Positions 63,214-64,000 of a DNA stretch of 64,000 nucleotides are shown in pieces; positions within the stretch are counted from its first letter, which is position 1; each line of letters opens with the position of its first letter. The notes beneath the pieces are model-generated. The model was not told the DNA's origin, did not search any database, and was given only the letters and a program-made list of their open reading frames with translations. The DNA is taken from positions 2,356,001 to 2,420,000 of the forward strand of contig NC_017583.1 of assembly GCF_000184345.1 (NCBI RefSeq). Reading direction: 5' to 3'. Origin of the DNA: Spirochaeta thermophila DSM 6578 (GTDB lineage Bacteria; Spirochaetota; Spirochaetia; Winmispirales; Winmispiraceae). The position numbers and the translations under genes are program-made.

Positions 63214-64000
63214 GAGCCCGGATCCGGGCGTTCCGTTCCCGGACCTTTCGCTTGAGGCACTCGAGATCGAAGAAGGTAAACCCCTCCCATTCGAGGGGGA
63301 AGATGGAATTGTTGTGGAAGAGGGGCTCGTGCGCGATGGGATACCTCGATCGCCGAACACTCTCCTCCCAGAGGGAGGTCCCGGGGATCGGGGAGTACTC
63401 GGCGAGGGAGACGAGCACCGGCAGGTCCTCCAACGCCGAGAGGGTCCGCTCCACCTCGTCACTTCTCTGCCCCGGAAGTCCCACCAGGACGTATACGACG
63501 ATCGACGAGGGGGGAAACCCCGCCTCCCTGAGGATCTCCACGGCCCTCAAGAACTCCCCGCTCGTCACCTTCCGATCGTAGCGGGTGTGGAATCCCTCCT
63601 CCGCGCTCTCGAACCCCACACGGACCTCGCGGAACCCTGCCCGCACCATGAGGGAGGCGGTCCGCCTGTCGAGGAACCGTGCGTGGAGGGCATTGGGTAC
63701 GTAGAAGGAGAGGCCCGATCTCGTTGCCGAGCCGAGGCGTGAGAGGACCTGTTCGAGGAAAGGCAGGAGACCTTCCTCCTTTCCCACCAGCAGGGCATCG
63801 TCGTAGAAGGCGAAGGTGGAGGTGCTGCACCGCGAACGGTAGTCCATCAAGAGATCGAAGAGCGCATCCCCTCTCCCCGGGACGAATCGGGAGAGCCGGG
63901 ACGAGGCACAGTAGGTGCACCGATAGGGACATCCCTGATGGAGCCGAAGCACTCCGGCCTCGCGCCACACCCGTTCGAGGAGGAGGGGGCGGTCGGGGAC
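63188..64000 (-). CDS. Radical SAM protein (5' end outside window)
   Basis: The frame is open to the right edge, so the N-terminus is missing. The visible 270 or so residues begin in the region before the cluster motif CPYRCTYC (HQGCPYRCTYCASSRL). Downstream strands FAFYDDALLVG, FREVRVGFESAEEGF and VVYVLVGLPGQRSDEVERTL fit the radical SAM/TIM-barrel group that often carries an N-terminal B12-binding domain; that part would be outside the window. Reaction unknown. The start at 63970 (GTG) suggested by a short frame is unlikely. It overlaps gpsA by 26 bases. Confidence 0.85.
   Translation of the reverse strand, partial: VPDRPLLLERVWREAGVLRLHQGCPYRCTYCASSRLSRFVPGRGDALFDLLMDYRSRCSTSTFAFYDDALLVGKEEGLLPFLEQVLSRLGSATRSGLSFYVPNALHARFLDRRTASLMVRAGFREVRVGFESAEEGFHTRYDRKVTSGEFLRAVEILREAGFPPSSIVVYVLVGLPGQRSDEVERTLSALEDLPVLVSLAEYSPIPGTSLWEESVRRSRYPIAHEPLFHNNSIFPLEWEGFTFFDLECLKRKVRERNARIRALSPSGNDP

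Overview
The window looks like a chromosomal segment of a thermophilic, cellulolytic spirochaete, most probably Spirochaeta (Winmispira) thermophila or a close relative. The reasons are four cellulase genes ending in the same C-terminal module of about 84 residues, which I recognise as CBM64 (a cellulose-binding family known from that organism), high G+C, lipoprotein-type export signals on the cellulases, and several genes of spirochaete character. Species naming is inference.

Layout. (1) 1-7620: cellulase cluster on the + strand, GH12 (5' end outside the window), two GH9-CBM3 enzymes and one GH5, each with a Pro/Thr linker and CBM64, each followed by an intrinsic-terminator-like hairpin. (2) 7663-12415: nth, pyrKD and a lipoprotein GH5-like hydrolase with a DUF5060-like N-terminus. 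(3) 12456-21275: accessory zone with an IS1595-type element beside a broken outer-membrane gene, acnA, tRNA-Val, and a pile-up of an ISNCY (IS1202-like) element carrying an IS3 element inside it, then an IS256 element. Exact target duplications define most ends. (4) 21276-41840: NtrC-type regulator, rlmI, leuA under a leucine attenuator, a lipoprotein, Hsp20, a chemoreceptor, thpR/Nudix/KamA-like operon, aldo-keto reductase, a 600-residue unknown protein, a second ISNCY copy, ychF, leuCD, threonine aldolase, and a small thiol-redox operon. (5) 41977-50856: two chemoreceptor genes, almost identical over their last 1.3 kb, flanking a TRAP transporter and a membrane-bound AraC-type regulator. (6) 50786-55919: cellobiose phosphorylase (GH94) and beta-glucosidase (GH1) operon divergent from an AraC regulator. 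(7) 55916-64000: nadA, a BtuFCD/FecBCD-type ABC transporter, a VapBC-type toxin-antitoxin pair, a trypsin-like protease, gpsA and a partial radical SAM gene.

How the genes work together. Surface or secreted cellulases cut cellulose. The GH94 and GH1 enzymes, which have no visible export signal, would split cellobiose and cellodextrins inside the cell, probably under the divergent AraC regulator. Leucine synthesis is split between leuA (attenuated) and leuCD (no leader seen).

Most notable observations: a complete leucine attenuator with an unlisted 31-residue Leu-rich leader peptide; a recurrent promoter layout in which the -10 box ends only 6-8 bases before the start codon, predicting leaderless mRNAs for several genes; three IS insertions placed at the upstream edge of recognisable promoters; and direct chemoreceptor repeats that could delete or exchange the TRAP/AraC island. 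I found no CRISPR array, prophage or clearly new defence system.
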